A DNA stretch of 64,000 bases from Ruegeria sp. HKCCA6707 (GTDB lineage: Bacteria > Pseudomonadota > Alphaproteobacteria > Rhodobacterales > Rhodobacteraceae): contig NZ_WQEG01000002.1 of NCBI RefSeq assembly GCF_013033515.1, positions 434,001 to 498,000 on the forward strand. The letters are read 5' to 3'. How positions within the stretch are numbered: position 1 is the first letter of the stretch; each line of letters opens with the position of its first letter. Of the stretch, positions 35,106 to 42,338 are shown piece after piece. The notes beneath the pieces are model-generated. The model saw nothing but the letters and a program-made list of their open reading frames with translations. It was not told the DNA's origin and did not search any database. The position numbers and the translations under genes were made by a program.

Positions 35106-35140
35106 CTCCTTTTCTATCTGTTGCGGTTATTTCTGAGCGT

Positions 35141-35155
35141 GGCACAAGTTGTGCC
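35141..35155. repeat. Perfect inverted repeat between yhhQ and the small RNA unit
   Basis: GGCACAA-C-TTGTGCC (7-base arms, one central base, read on the minus strand) lies 18 bases after the yhhQ stop and about 30 bases before the perfect ribosome-binding site. It could be an operator for the small RNA promoter or a weak end-of-gene hairpin. It has GG-N10-GC spacing like a sigma-54 promoter, but the -12 element does not fit well. Confidence 0.4.
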
Positions 35156-35172
35156 AATCTCAAAGCACTTTT

Positions 35173-35817
35173 TTACGCAGGCTGTGCTGTCAGCCGACCA
35201 ACGATCACTTTGAACGGAATCAAGGCAATCAGTGCCAGTGACAGCTTCACCAGCCAATCAGCGAATGCCAAGGTCACCCAAAGCGGCGCCATCGGACCGG
35301 TCAGCATGAAGGGCACAGGCTCCCACGCCCAGTTGATCGCAGCGTCGGCATTGGCCCCGAAGAAGGTAACCGAGGCCGAGAAAGCCAGTGTGAAGAAAAT
35401 CGCGGTATCCAGGGCCGATCCCACAAGGGTCGAGACCAGCGGTGCGCGCCACCATTGGCCGCCGCGCATGGCGTTGAACACCGTCACATCGGTCAGTTGC
35501 GCGATCAGGAAGGCCGTACCAGAAGCCACGGCAATGCGCAGCGGCACGGCGGCATAGGTAAAGCCATCACCTTGCAGAATGATCTGGCTGCCGATCAATG
35601 AGCAGATGATACCGGTGATGAACCCGGCAAAGACAACCTTGCGGGCCGGACCCACGCCATAGACGCGGTTCATGATGTCAGTGACCAGAAAGGCCAGCGG
35701 ATAGGTGAAAGCACCCCAGGTCAACAGCCCGTCAAGGATCAGGAACTGGACCAGGATATTGGACGCCACAACAATGGTGGCCATGGCAATGATGCCGGGA
35801 ATAAAGCTGCGTTGCAT
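35173..35817 (-). CDS. yhhQ: Queuosine precursor transporter YhhQ (VUT family)
   Basis: A 214-residue inner-membrane protein with about six helices that imports queuosine precursors such as preQ0/preQ1. Family features are NILVQF, the FLVTDIMNRVYG motif and the AFLIAQLTDVTVFNAMR segment. The ATG at 35817 gives the standard short N-terminus MQRSFIPGIIAM; a longer frame is unsupported. No queuosine biosynthesis genes are adjacent. I saw no preQ1 riboswitch in the 90 bases upstream. Confidence 0.9.
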   Translation of the reverse strand: MQRSFIPGIIAMATIVVASNILVQFLILDGLLTWGAFTYPLAFLVTDIMNRVYGVGPARKVVFAGFITGIICSLIGSQIILQGDGFTYAAVPLRIAVASGTAFLIAQLTDVTVFNAMRGGQWWRAPLVSTLVGSALDTAIFFTLAFSASVTFFGANADAAINWAWEPVPFMLTGPMAPLWVTLAFADWLVKLSLALIALIPFKVIVGRLTAQPA

Positions 35818-35908
35818 GTTTTGATGCCCGTTTTGACAAGGTAGCGGCGACTTGGCCAAGGGACCGTCCCAAGGCAAGCCGTGCGTTTAGACCTTTGCCA
35901 AACGCCTG

Positions 35909-36793
35909 TCAATCGGGCAGCAGATATTCCACCAGCTCGGTGCGTTGCAGGGCCAGGAAGTTGTCATCCGAGATCATGGTGGCGCGCAACCGGTCTTGCC
36001 CGTCGCGCCATACCGACAGCCCTTCGAGGTTGTCATGGGTACCGGTGCCGGTTTCAAACAGGATTTCCTCGGACCTGGGGCTGTCGTCAACAATGTCCCA
36101 CCGGCGCAAGCGCGAGCGAAAGCCCAAAACCGAAACAGCCCGCTCGAGCACGTAAAGCCTCCCTTCCGGGCCGAAATCAGCCGAAACAGGCTGAAATTTG
36201 CCCCGTGCAGGCAGGCCAAACGGGCTGGACCAAGCCTGACCATCCCAGCGATAGACCAGTATTTCGCCATTTGCAGCCCGGCTTTTCTCGGTCAGGGCTA
36301 GCAGACGGCCTTGGGCATCTATCGCCAGACTTTCGAACGACCCGTTCCGGGACAAAGCGTCGAACACCTTTGGGCGGGGCAGAACTTTTGATCGAGCGTC
36401 GGGCGCTTTGAAATGGACCACCCGGTGGACGCCTTCAAACGAGATGAAAAAGCTGCCATCGCCTGCCAGCGCAAGCCCCTCGGAATCGCCTGCCGCCCCT
36501 TTCATGATCTGGCCTGTGCTGGACAGCACGGGCCATTGATCCTGCACGTCAATCGCCGAGATCTGATCACCCTCGCGCTTGATCCGGGCGGTCAGCATCA
36601 GGGCGCGATCGCTGAGCGCCAGCATCTGGTGGCCATTGTCCGAGATGTGCAGCGCTGAAAACCCTCCGAACCAATCCGCCGGGTGGCGCCAGGCATAGCT
36701 TTGCAGATGGGTGGCGGTCTTGACCTCCACCGCCCACGCGGTTCCCACCCACAGAAAAACTGCGATCAGTTGGACTGTAAGACGGCGGCGCAT
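35909..36793 (-). CDS. Exported esterase-like activity of phytase family protein
   Basis: A 294-residue periplasmic protein with signal peptide ending TAWA (residue 21). It has the beta-propeller-like pattern of the phytase-like esterase family: FGGFSALHISDNGHQMLALSD, GDSEGLALAGDGSFFISFEG, ESLAIDAQGRLLALTE and HDNLEGLSVWRDGQ (each a blade strand with conserved Glu). The substrate is unknown; members may be phosphodiesterases or lactonases. The start lies inside the last 28 bases of mepA, in another frame, so the two are coupled. Confidence 0.83.
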   Translation of the reverse strand: MRRRLTVQLIAVFLWVGTAWAVEVKTATHLQSYAWRHPADWFGGFSALHISDNGHQMLALSDRALMLTARIKREGDQISAIDVQDQWPVLSSTGQIMKGAAGDSEGLALAGDGSFFISFEGVHRVVHFKAPDARSKVLPRPKVFDALSRNGSFESLAIDAQGRLLALTEKSRAANGEILVYRWDGQAWSSPFGLPARGKFQPVSADFGPEGRLYVLERAVSVLGFRSRLRRWDIVDDSPRSEEILFETGTGTHDNLEGLSVWRDGQDRLRATMISDDNFLALQRTELVEYLLPD

Positions 36794-37629
36794 TGTTGGG
36801 GCAGATCCGCCAGAACATATTCACGTCGTTTCTTGGGGGCCGGAGCGTTCGGGTCCGGCGGCGGTGGGTTCAGGATGTTCTGCACCCACTGCTGCGCTTC
36901 GGCACACCCATCGCCCTTTGGTGGCGGATCCTGATTGACGCAGCCTTTGGACCCTCTGGGACAGTTCAATCGCACATGGAAGTGATAGTGATGCCCCCAC
37001 CAGGGGCGGATCTTGCGCAGATAGGCTTTGTTGCCTTTTTCGTCATTGCACATCTGCACCTTGGCACCCGGAAAGACAAAAATCCGCGCCACGCGCTTGT
37101 CTTTGGCGGCCGCACGCAGCACTGCGTGATGCTGTTTGGTCCAATTTCCGTTTACATAGGCCCCGTTGGCGCGGCGCAGGGAAATGGATGAGATGTTCTC
37201 GCGCGCACTGCGGCTCAAGCGCATATTGTCGCCGGGCAGCATCCAGATATCGATATCCAGCCCCAGCTGATGACTGCGGTGACCGGATGTCATCGGCCCG
37301 CCCCGCGGCTGGCTGATATCCCCGATATAGAGCCCATTCCAGCCCGGTTGTTTGGCCGCAAAACGGCTGAGGTCCTGCACATAGTCGATGGCCTCGGGAT
37401 GCCCCCAATTGCGGTTGCGCGACAGGCGCATGGCCTGCCAGGTCGGTCCCGTCTCGGGCAGTTGCACTGACCCCGCCGCGCATCCGCGCGAATAACTGCC
37501 AAAAGCGGCTGCTTTCTGGGTAGAACCCGCCTTTTGAGCCCCGAACAATTGTTTAGCCAAAGGCTCGGCCCCGGCGGTCTGTGCAAAGAAAAGCGCCGCT
37601 ATGAGTATGAAAAAACGTCGTAAAATCAT
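36766..37629 (-). CDS. mepA: Penicillin-insensitive murein endopeptidase
   Basis: A 287-residue periplasmic LAS-family metallopeptidase (M74) that cuts D-Ala-mDAP cross-links in peptidoglycan. Signal peptide ends AGAEP (residue 21). Zinc-site motifs are TSGHRSHQLGLDIDIW (His117 or His120 with Asp125/127) and the C-terminal WWGHHYHFHVRL. Cysteines near residues 50 and 245-280 may form disulphides. The ATG at 37629 overlaps the stop of the upstream permease gene by four bases. A proline-rich stretch (NPPPPDPNAPAP) precedes the C-terminus. Confidence 0.93.
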   Translation of the reverse strand: MILRRFFILIAALFFAQTAGAEPLAKQLFGAQKAGSTQKAAAFGSYSRGCAAGSVQLPETGPTWQAMRLSRNRNWGHPEAIDYVQDLSRFAAKQPGWNGLYIGDISQPRGGPMTSGHRSHQLGLDIDIWMLPGDNMRLSRSARENISSISLRRANGAYVNGNWTKQHHAVLRAAAKDKRVARIFVFPGAKVQMCNDEKGNKAYLRKIRPWWGHHYHFHVRLNCPRGSKGCVNQDPPPKGDGCAEAQQWVQNILNPPPPDPNAPAPKKRREYVLADLPQQCAAVLQSN

Positions 37630-38993
37630 CTGCTCTGATCTCCTTCCGCCTTTACCCAGCGCATTAGGATCAACCCCAGGATAAACAACAAAATGATCGG
37701 TGACACCCCCAGACGTGCACTGCCGGTGACCGTTGTTGCAATCCCGATCAGCAAGGGCGCCGCAAAGGCCGTTGCGCGCCCTGATAGACCATAAAGCCCA
37801 AAGCTTTCGACCGGAGCGTCCGGATCTGTGTGACGCACCATCATGGACCTGCTGGCAGATTGCAGAACACCACCCATGCCGCCGATCAGGATACCGCATC
37901 CGAAAAAGACCATATCCGGCAGGCCCGATCCTTCTGGCAAAGAGATTCCGTAGATCTGAGTTCGGTCCATCGACACGACGGTCAGACAAACAAAGATCAG
38001 CACCCAGATCGCAACAAGAATGACGGGTTTAGGGCCGTACTTCTTGTCGAGCTTGCCACCAATCCAGGAAAAGATGGCCGAAGCCAGAACGCTTACGATT
38101 CCAAAGACCCCGATCTTGATCAGATCCCATTCCAGCACAAGGCGCGCATAGACGCCACCAAAGCTGTAAAGCCCATTCAACGCATCGCGATAGAACATGG
38201 ACGAGCCCAGATAGGTTGCCAGGCTGACCCGGTGGCGCAGGTCCGAGATGGATTTCCCCAGCAACCGCAACGCCTCGCCCAGACTGCCATGTTTGCCGCT
38301 GTCGGGATCATCGCGAACCCACAGGAAATAGGGCACCATAAACAGGATGAACCATGCAGCCGTAAAGGGCCCGACAAACCGGGTGCCTTCCTGCGCGGCT
38401 GCATTCAGGCCCAGAGCAGGCTCTAACCCGATCAAAGTCTTGCCATTGGGTTGTTCGACAAACAACAGCAGCATGATCGCCAGTGAGATCAGACCGCCGA
38501 AATACCCAAAGGCAAAGCCTGACCCCGAGATCTCGCCGACTTCGTTGTCATCCCCCAGATCAGGCAACTGAGAGTTGATGAAGACCAGTGCATATTCCGC
38601 ACCCACAAAGCCCAGACCAAAGGCGGACAGCATCAGCCACATGTTCGAGCCATCCGGCATCGTGTACCACAGCGCCGCCGAGCCCACGACATACATCACC
38701 GAAAACCCGAAAATCCACGGGATGCGCCGTCCGGTCACATCGGCCATGGCGCCCAGCAGAGGCGCACCAAATGCGATGACAAGGCCGGTGATCGTCAAGC
38801 AATTTGCCCATACGGTCTGCGCCCGCGCCGCTGCGGCCTGCGCATCGAGCCCGGTGCCCGAGAAATACCCCGCCGCGACGCCCGCAAAGTAAGGACCAAA
38901 GACAAAGGTGACCAAAAGCGAATGGTAAGGCTGACTGGCCCAGTCAAAGAACCACCAGCCCCAGATGCGCTTGCGCTTGGAAATTACCGCCAT
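37626..38993 (-). CDS. UMF1-family major facilitator permease
   Basis: A 455-residue inner-membrane protein with about twelve helices, of the UMF1 (ATG22/Vps22-like) branch of the major facilitator superfamily. Signature stretches are WGWWFFDWASQPYHSLLVTF at the N-terminus, GAPLLGAMADVTGRRIPW and ALVFINSQLPDLGDDNEVG. The substrate of bacterial members is not established. It heads the operon UMF1-mepA-phytase-like esterase, joined by overlaps, which might point to recycling of wall fragments or phosphorylated compounds; this is inference. Confidence 0.88.
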   Translation of the reverse strand: MAVISKRKRIWGWWFFDWASQPYHSLLVTFVFGPYFAGVAAGYFSGTGLDAQAAAARAQTVWANCLTITGLVIAFGAPLLGAMADVTGRRIPWIFGFSVMYVVGSAALWYTMPDGSNMWLMLSAFGLGFVGAEYALVFINSQLPDLGDDNEVGEISGSGFAFGYFGGLISLAIMLLLFVEQPNGKTLIGLEPALGLNAAAQEGTRFVGPFTAAWFILFMVPYFLWVRDDPDSGKHGSLGEALRLLGKSISDLRHRVSLATYLGSSMFYRDALNGLYSFGGVYARLVLEWDLIKIGVFGIVSVLASAIFSWIGGKLDKKYGPKPVILVAIWVLIFVCLTVVSMDRTQIYGISLPEGSGLPDMVFFGCGILIGGMGGVLQSASRSMMVRHTDPDAPVESFGLYGLSGRATAFAAPLLIGIATTVTGSARLGVSPIILLFILGLILMRWVKAEGDQSR

Positions 38994-39122
38994 GCCTGTC
39001 CCTGCTTATCGTTGACTTCATAAGACGAGGCTTTGGACCGTTTCGCAAGCGTTCTGTTGGCGCAGACTTGCTCTTTGCCGCGCGGCGGCTTAGGTCTCAG
39101 GTCATACGAAAACGGAGTTTCT

Positions 39123-39410
39123 ATGCTGTCGCTGATCCAAATCCTGCTTCTGATCCTGGACATTGTCTGGTTCATAATCCTCGTCCATGTGATCATGAGC
39201 TGGCTGATCAACTTCCAGGTGCTGAACCTTCATCAACAACTGGTGGCACAGATCTGGTATGGGCTGAACCGCTTGCTGGAGCCGATATACGGACCAATCC
39301 GACGCATTCTGCCGAATATGGGCGGATTGGATCTTACACCGTTGGTTGTTTTGATCATCGTCTATGCGCTTCGGATTATTCTGGTCAACAACGCGGTCTA
39401 TTTCGTCTGA
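39123..39410 (+). CDS. YggT family membrane protein
   Basis: A 95-residue inner-membrane protein with two hydrophobic segments (residues 3-27 and 72-92) joined by the conserved LEPIYGPIRRILPNMGGLDLTP loop. YggT proteins are linked to osmotic tolerance and cell division or membrane-shape functions, but the biochemical role is not settled. The ATG at 39123 with GGAG upstream gives the usual MLSLIQILLLILD start; the frame is open further upstream without support. It is on the same strand as recQ and 78 bases before it. Confidence 0.9.
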   Translation: MLSLIQILLLILDIVWFIILVHVIMSWLINFQVLNLHQQLVAQIWYGLNRLLEPIYGPIRRILPNMGGLDLTPLVVLIIVYALRIILVNNAVYFV

Positions 39411-39440
39411 CCACTTGTTCACTGAATCTTAGTATGTGAT

Positions 39441-39479
39441 TGTCCTGTCTTAAGAGCAGTTAAACGATAAGACAGGGCA
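39441..39479 (+). repeat. Long inverted repeat immediately upstream of recQ
   Basis: TGTCCTGTCTTA (39441-39452) pairs with TAAGACAGGGCA (39468-39479) over 12 positions with one G-U pair, around a 15-base spacer. The right arm ends nine bases before the recQ ATG. No T-run follows, so it is not an obvious terminator for yggT; an operator or a translation-affecting hairpin is more likely. Confidence 0.6.
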
Positions 39480-39488
39480 CCCAAGCAG

Positions 39489-41528
39489 ATGCTAGACGCC
39501 GCACCCTTGTTGCGAGATGTCTTTGGATTCGACTCCTTCCGCCCCGGGCAGGAAGAGATTGTCGAGGCCGTGACCGCCGGTGAAAACGTGCTGGCTATCA
39601 TGCCAACTGGTGGCGGTAAATCCCTGTGTTTTCAACTGCCTGCCCTTCAGCGCGACGGGGTGACTGTGGTCATCTCGCCCTTGATTGCCCTGATGCGCGA
39701 CCAGGTGCGCGGCTTGCAGGAATCCGGCGTTGCAGCGGGTGCTCTGACCTCGGGCAATACCCCCGAAGAAACCGACGCCGTGTGGGAGGCGCTGGAAGAG
39801 GGTCGACTGAAACTCCTGTACATGGCGCCCGAGCGGTTGGCGGCAGGGTCAGCACTTGGGATGCTACGGCGGATCAATGTCAGCCTGATCGCGGTGGATG
39901 AGGCTCATTGCGTCAGCCAGTGGGGCCACGACTTCCGCCCCGACTATCTGCGGATCGGGGAACTGCGGCGCGCGTTGGATGTGCCGCTGGCGGCATTCAC
40001 CGCCACAGCCGATGCGGAAACACAGGATGAGATCGTCCAGAAGCTGTTTGACGGTGCAGCCCCGCGCAAGTTTCTGCGTGGCTTTGACCGGCCCAACATT
40101 CATCTGGCCTTTGCTGCCAAGGACGGGCCGCGCAAACAGATCCTGGATTTTGCCGCTGCGCGAAAGGGTCAATCCGGCATCGTCTATTGCGGCACCCGTA
40201 ACAAGACCGAAGTGTTGGCGCAGTCCCTGCGCGCTGAAGGGCATGTGTCCTGCCATTATCACGGCGGGATGGAGGCGGAAGACCGCCGCATCGTGGAAAC
40301 CCGGTTTGCCCGCGAAGACGGTCTGATTGTCGTGGCGACGGTGGCCTTTGGCATGGGGATCGACAAACCCGATATTCGCTGGGTGGCCCATGCGGACCTG
40401 CCCAAATCTATCGAGGCCTATTATCAGGAAATCGGCCGCGCTGGCCGTGACGGGGCACCTGCTGAAACGCTGACCTTGTTTGGCCCGGATGACATTCGCC
40501 TGCGCCGGTCTCAGATCGATGAAGGCCTGGCCCCGCCCGAACGCCGGATGGCCGATCATGCGCGATTGAATTCCTTGCTGGGGTTGGCCGAAGCTTTGCA
40601 GTGCCGTCGTCAGACCTTGTTGGGATATTTCGGGGAAAACACCGAACCCTGCGGGAACTGCGATCTGTGCAACAGCCCAGCCGAGGTGTTCGACGGCACC
40701 ACGCCCGTTCGAATGGCCTTGTCTGCCATTCTGCGCACCGAGGAATGGTTTGGCGCAGGTCATCTGATCGACATCCTGCTGGCCAATGAGACTGACAAGA
40801 TCCGCGCCCGCCGCCATGATGCGCTCTCGACCTGGGGGATCGGCAAAGACTGGTCGCGCCCGCAATGGCAGGCGATTTTCAGGCAGATGATGGGGCATGA
40901 TCTGGTGCGCCCCGACCCCGACCGCCACGGCGCGCTGCGCATGACCGAAGCCGCGAAACCCATTCTGAAAGGCGAGGCGCAGATCAACTTGCGCAAGGAT
41001 ACGATCCGCAAGGCCACGCGCCGCCCTGCGGTCAAGGCCATGGTGGCCGAGGAAGACGCGCCGCTGTTGTCAGCGCTCAAGGCCAAGCGCCGCGCCCTGG
41101 CCGAGGCCGCGCGGGTTCCAGCTTATGTGATTTTCCCCGATCGCACCCTGATCGAGATGGCCGAGAAGCGCCCGATGACATTGGACGAAATGGCGCGTAT
41201 CGGCGGCGTTGGCGCCAAAAAGCTGGAACGCTATGGCGATACGTTCCTTGAGGTGGTCTCGGGTGAGGCCAAAGCACTGCATCCTGCGCGCCGCAAGCTG
41301 GCGGGTCGTGAGCAGGGCGAGATTTATGACCGCCTGCTTGAAGTACAGTCGCAATTGTCGCGCGGCCCCGAGGGGATCGACAAACCGCTGACTTGTTCAG
41401 CCGCGCAATTGGCCAAGGTGGCGCAGATGCGCCCGGACGACCCGCGCGGGTTGGAACAGCTGTTGGGCGATCGCCGTCACGAAAGGTTTGGTGCCGCGTT
41501 TCTGGACGTGCTGCAACAGGCGAGCTAG
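39489..41528 (+). CDS. recQ: ATP-dependent DNA helicase RecQ
   Basis: A 679-residue 3'-5' DNA helicase of recombination and repair. Walker A is MPTGGGKSLCFQLP, the DEAH-box is VDEAHCVSQWGHDFRPDY with the aromatic-rich loop, and helicase motifs V-VI are VATVAFGMGIDKPDIRWV and QEIGRAGRDG. The zinc site is formed by the upstream CRRQ and CGNCDLC near residue 390, followed by a winged-helix region and an HRDC domain near residues 525-600. Length is typical. The ribosome-binding site is weak, and a strong inverted repeat lies directly upstream. Confidence 0.97.
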   Translation: MLDAAPLLRDVFGFDSFRPGQEEIVEAVTAGENVLAIMPTGGGKSLCFQLPALQRDGVTVVISPLIALMRDQVRGLQESGVAAGALTSGNTPEETDAVWEALEEGRLKLLYMAPERLAAGSALGMLRRINVSLIAVDEAHCVSQWGHDFRPDYLRIGELRRALDVPLAAFTATADAETQDEIVQKLFDGAAPRKFLRGFDRPNIHLAFAAKDGPRKQILDFAAARKGQSGIVYCGTRNKTEVLAQSLRAEGHVSCHYHGGMEAEDRRIVETRFAREDGLIVVATVAFGMGIDKPDIRWVAHADLPKSIEAYYQEIGRAGRDGAPAETLTLFGPDDIRLRRSQIDEGLAPPERRMADHARLNSLLGLAEALQCRRQTLLGYFGENTEPCGNCDLCNSPAEVFDGTTPVRMALSAILRTEEWFGAGHLIDILLANETDKIRARRHDALSTWGIGKDWSRPQWQAIFRQMMGHDLVRPDPDRHGALRMTEAAKPILKGEAQINLRKDTIRKATRRPAVKAMVAEEDAPLLSALKAKRRALAEAARVPAYVIFPDRTLIEMAEKRPMTLDEMARIGGVGAKKLERYGDTFLEVVSGEAKALHPARRKLAGREQGEIYDRLLEVQSQLSRGPEGIDKPLTCSAAQLAKVAQMRPDDPRGLEQLLGDRRHERFGAAFLDVLQQAS

Positions 41529-41561
41529 ATACGGCGGGTCAGGCAAGAAAAGAGGGCGGAC

Positions 41562-42338
41562 ATGCTGGTTGTTATCTCGCCGGCCAAGCGGCTGGATTGG
41601 GCAGAACGGAACGTGGATGTCACGCAACCCGATTTTCAGGATGACGCCATTCGGCTATCGAAAACCGCGCGAAATCTGACCCTGGGGGATCTGAAAAAGC
41701 TGATGGATCTCAGCGATGATCTGGCCCGCCTGAACCGCGATCGATATCGGGCTTTTTCCGACGCACCTGATGCAACGACGACCCGTCCTGCGGCGCTGGC
41801 GTTTGCCGGGGACACCTATCAGGGGCTTGAGGCCGCGTCGTTGGACGCCGATGAAATGGCCTGGGCACAGGATCATCTGAGGATTCTATCCGGCCTTTAC
41901 GGGGTGTTGCGCCCGCTGGATGCCATTCAACCCTATCGGCTTGAGATGGGCAGCAAGCTGAAAACGCGGCGCGGCAAGAACCTGTATGAGTATTGGCGCG
42001 ATCAACTTAGCAAGGCTTTGAACGCGCAAGCCGCCGAGGTGGGCAGTGATGTTCTGGTCAATTGTGCCAGTCAGGAATATTTCGGCGCGGTCGATCTGAA
42101 AGCGCTGAAGCTGCGTGTGATCACTCCGGTCTTTATGGAGGACAAGGGGGGCACGCCCAAGATCGTGAGCTTTTTTGCCAAAAAGGCGCGCGGCGCGATG
42201 GCGCGCTACGTCGTGCAGCATCGGTTGACCGATCCCAATGCCCTGGTCGAGTTTGACACCGGCGGATACGCCTATCGCCCTGATCTGTCCGAGGCGGGCA
42301 AGCCGGTTTTTGTGCGCCCCTATCAGGCCCAAGGCTAG
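41562..42338 (+). CDS. yaaA: Peroxide stress protein YaaA
   Basis: A 258-residue YaaA/DUF328 protein. In E. coli YaaA limits free iron and oxidative DNA damage during peroxide stress and binds DNA. Characteristic segments are VVISPAKRLDW, LSGLYGVLRPLDAIQPYRLEMG and the C-terminal LVEFDTGGYAY. The start follows AGAGGGCGGAC, 33 bases after the recQ stop, so recQ and yaaA may be one operon, linking two genome-protection functions. Its stop overlaps the convergent histidine kinase gene by four bases. Confidence 0.94.
   Translation: MLVVISPAKRLDWAERNVDVTQPDFQDDAIRLSKTARNLTLGDLKKLMDLSDDLARLNRDRYRAFSDAPDATTTRPAALAFAGDTYQGLEAASLDADEMAWAQDHLRILSGLYGVLRPLDAIQPYRLEMGSKLKTRRGKNLYEYWRDQLSKALNAQAAEVGSDVLVNCASQEYFGAVDLKALKLRVITPVFMEDKGGTPKIVSFFAKKARGAMARYVVQHRLTDPNALVEFDTGGYAYRPDLSEAGKPVFVRPYQAQG

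Larger units (their letters stand above)
34944..35113 (-). ncRNA. Candidate structured small RNA with internal anti-Shine-Dalgarno and tiny ORFs
   Basis: Read on the minus strand, this short unit between yhhQ and arfB begins with AAAAGGAGGTGATCCAG, complementary to the whole 3' end of 16S rRNA. It then has two small ORFs, a two-part hairpin (35009-35038: CAGCC/GGCTG enclosing GGAGC/GCTCC), a second hairpin (34989-35009: GGTCG/CGACC), a single-stranded ACCTCCT (34980-34986) and the terminator. ACCTCCT is the exact complement of the leading AGGAGGT (35104-35110), so the RNA could close its own ribosome-binding site or pair with other Shine-Dalgarno sequences. The true 5' end is unknown. I cannot match it to a named RNA family. 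Confidence 0.5.

Noticed and set aside
35091..35113. Plus strand reads like the 3' end of 16S rRNA (TGGATCACCTCCTTTTCT).
   Set aside because: No 16S sequence precedes it. It is simply the complement of an extended ribosome-binding site on the minus strand.
35139..35160. Sigma-54 promoter (TGGCAC with GG-N10-GC spacing) before the small RNA unit.
   Set aside because: The -12 region lacks TTGC and the sequence is fully explained by a 15-base palindrome, so I report only the repeat.
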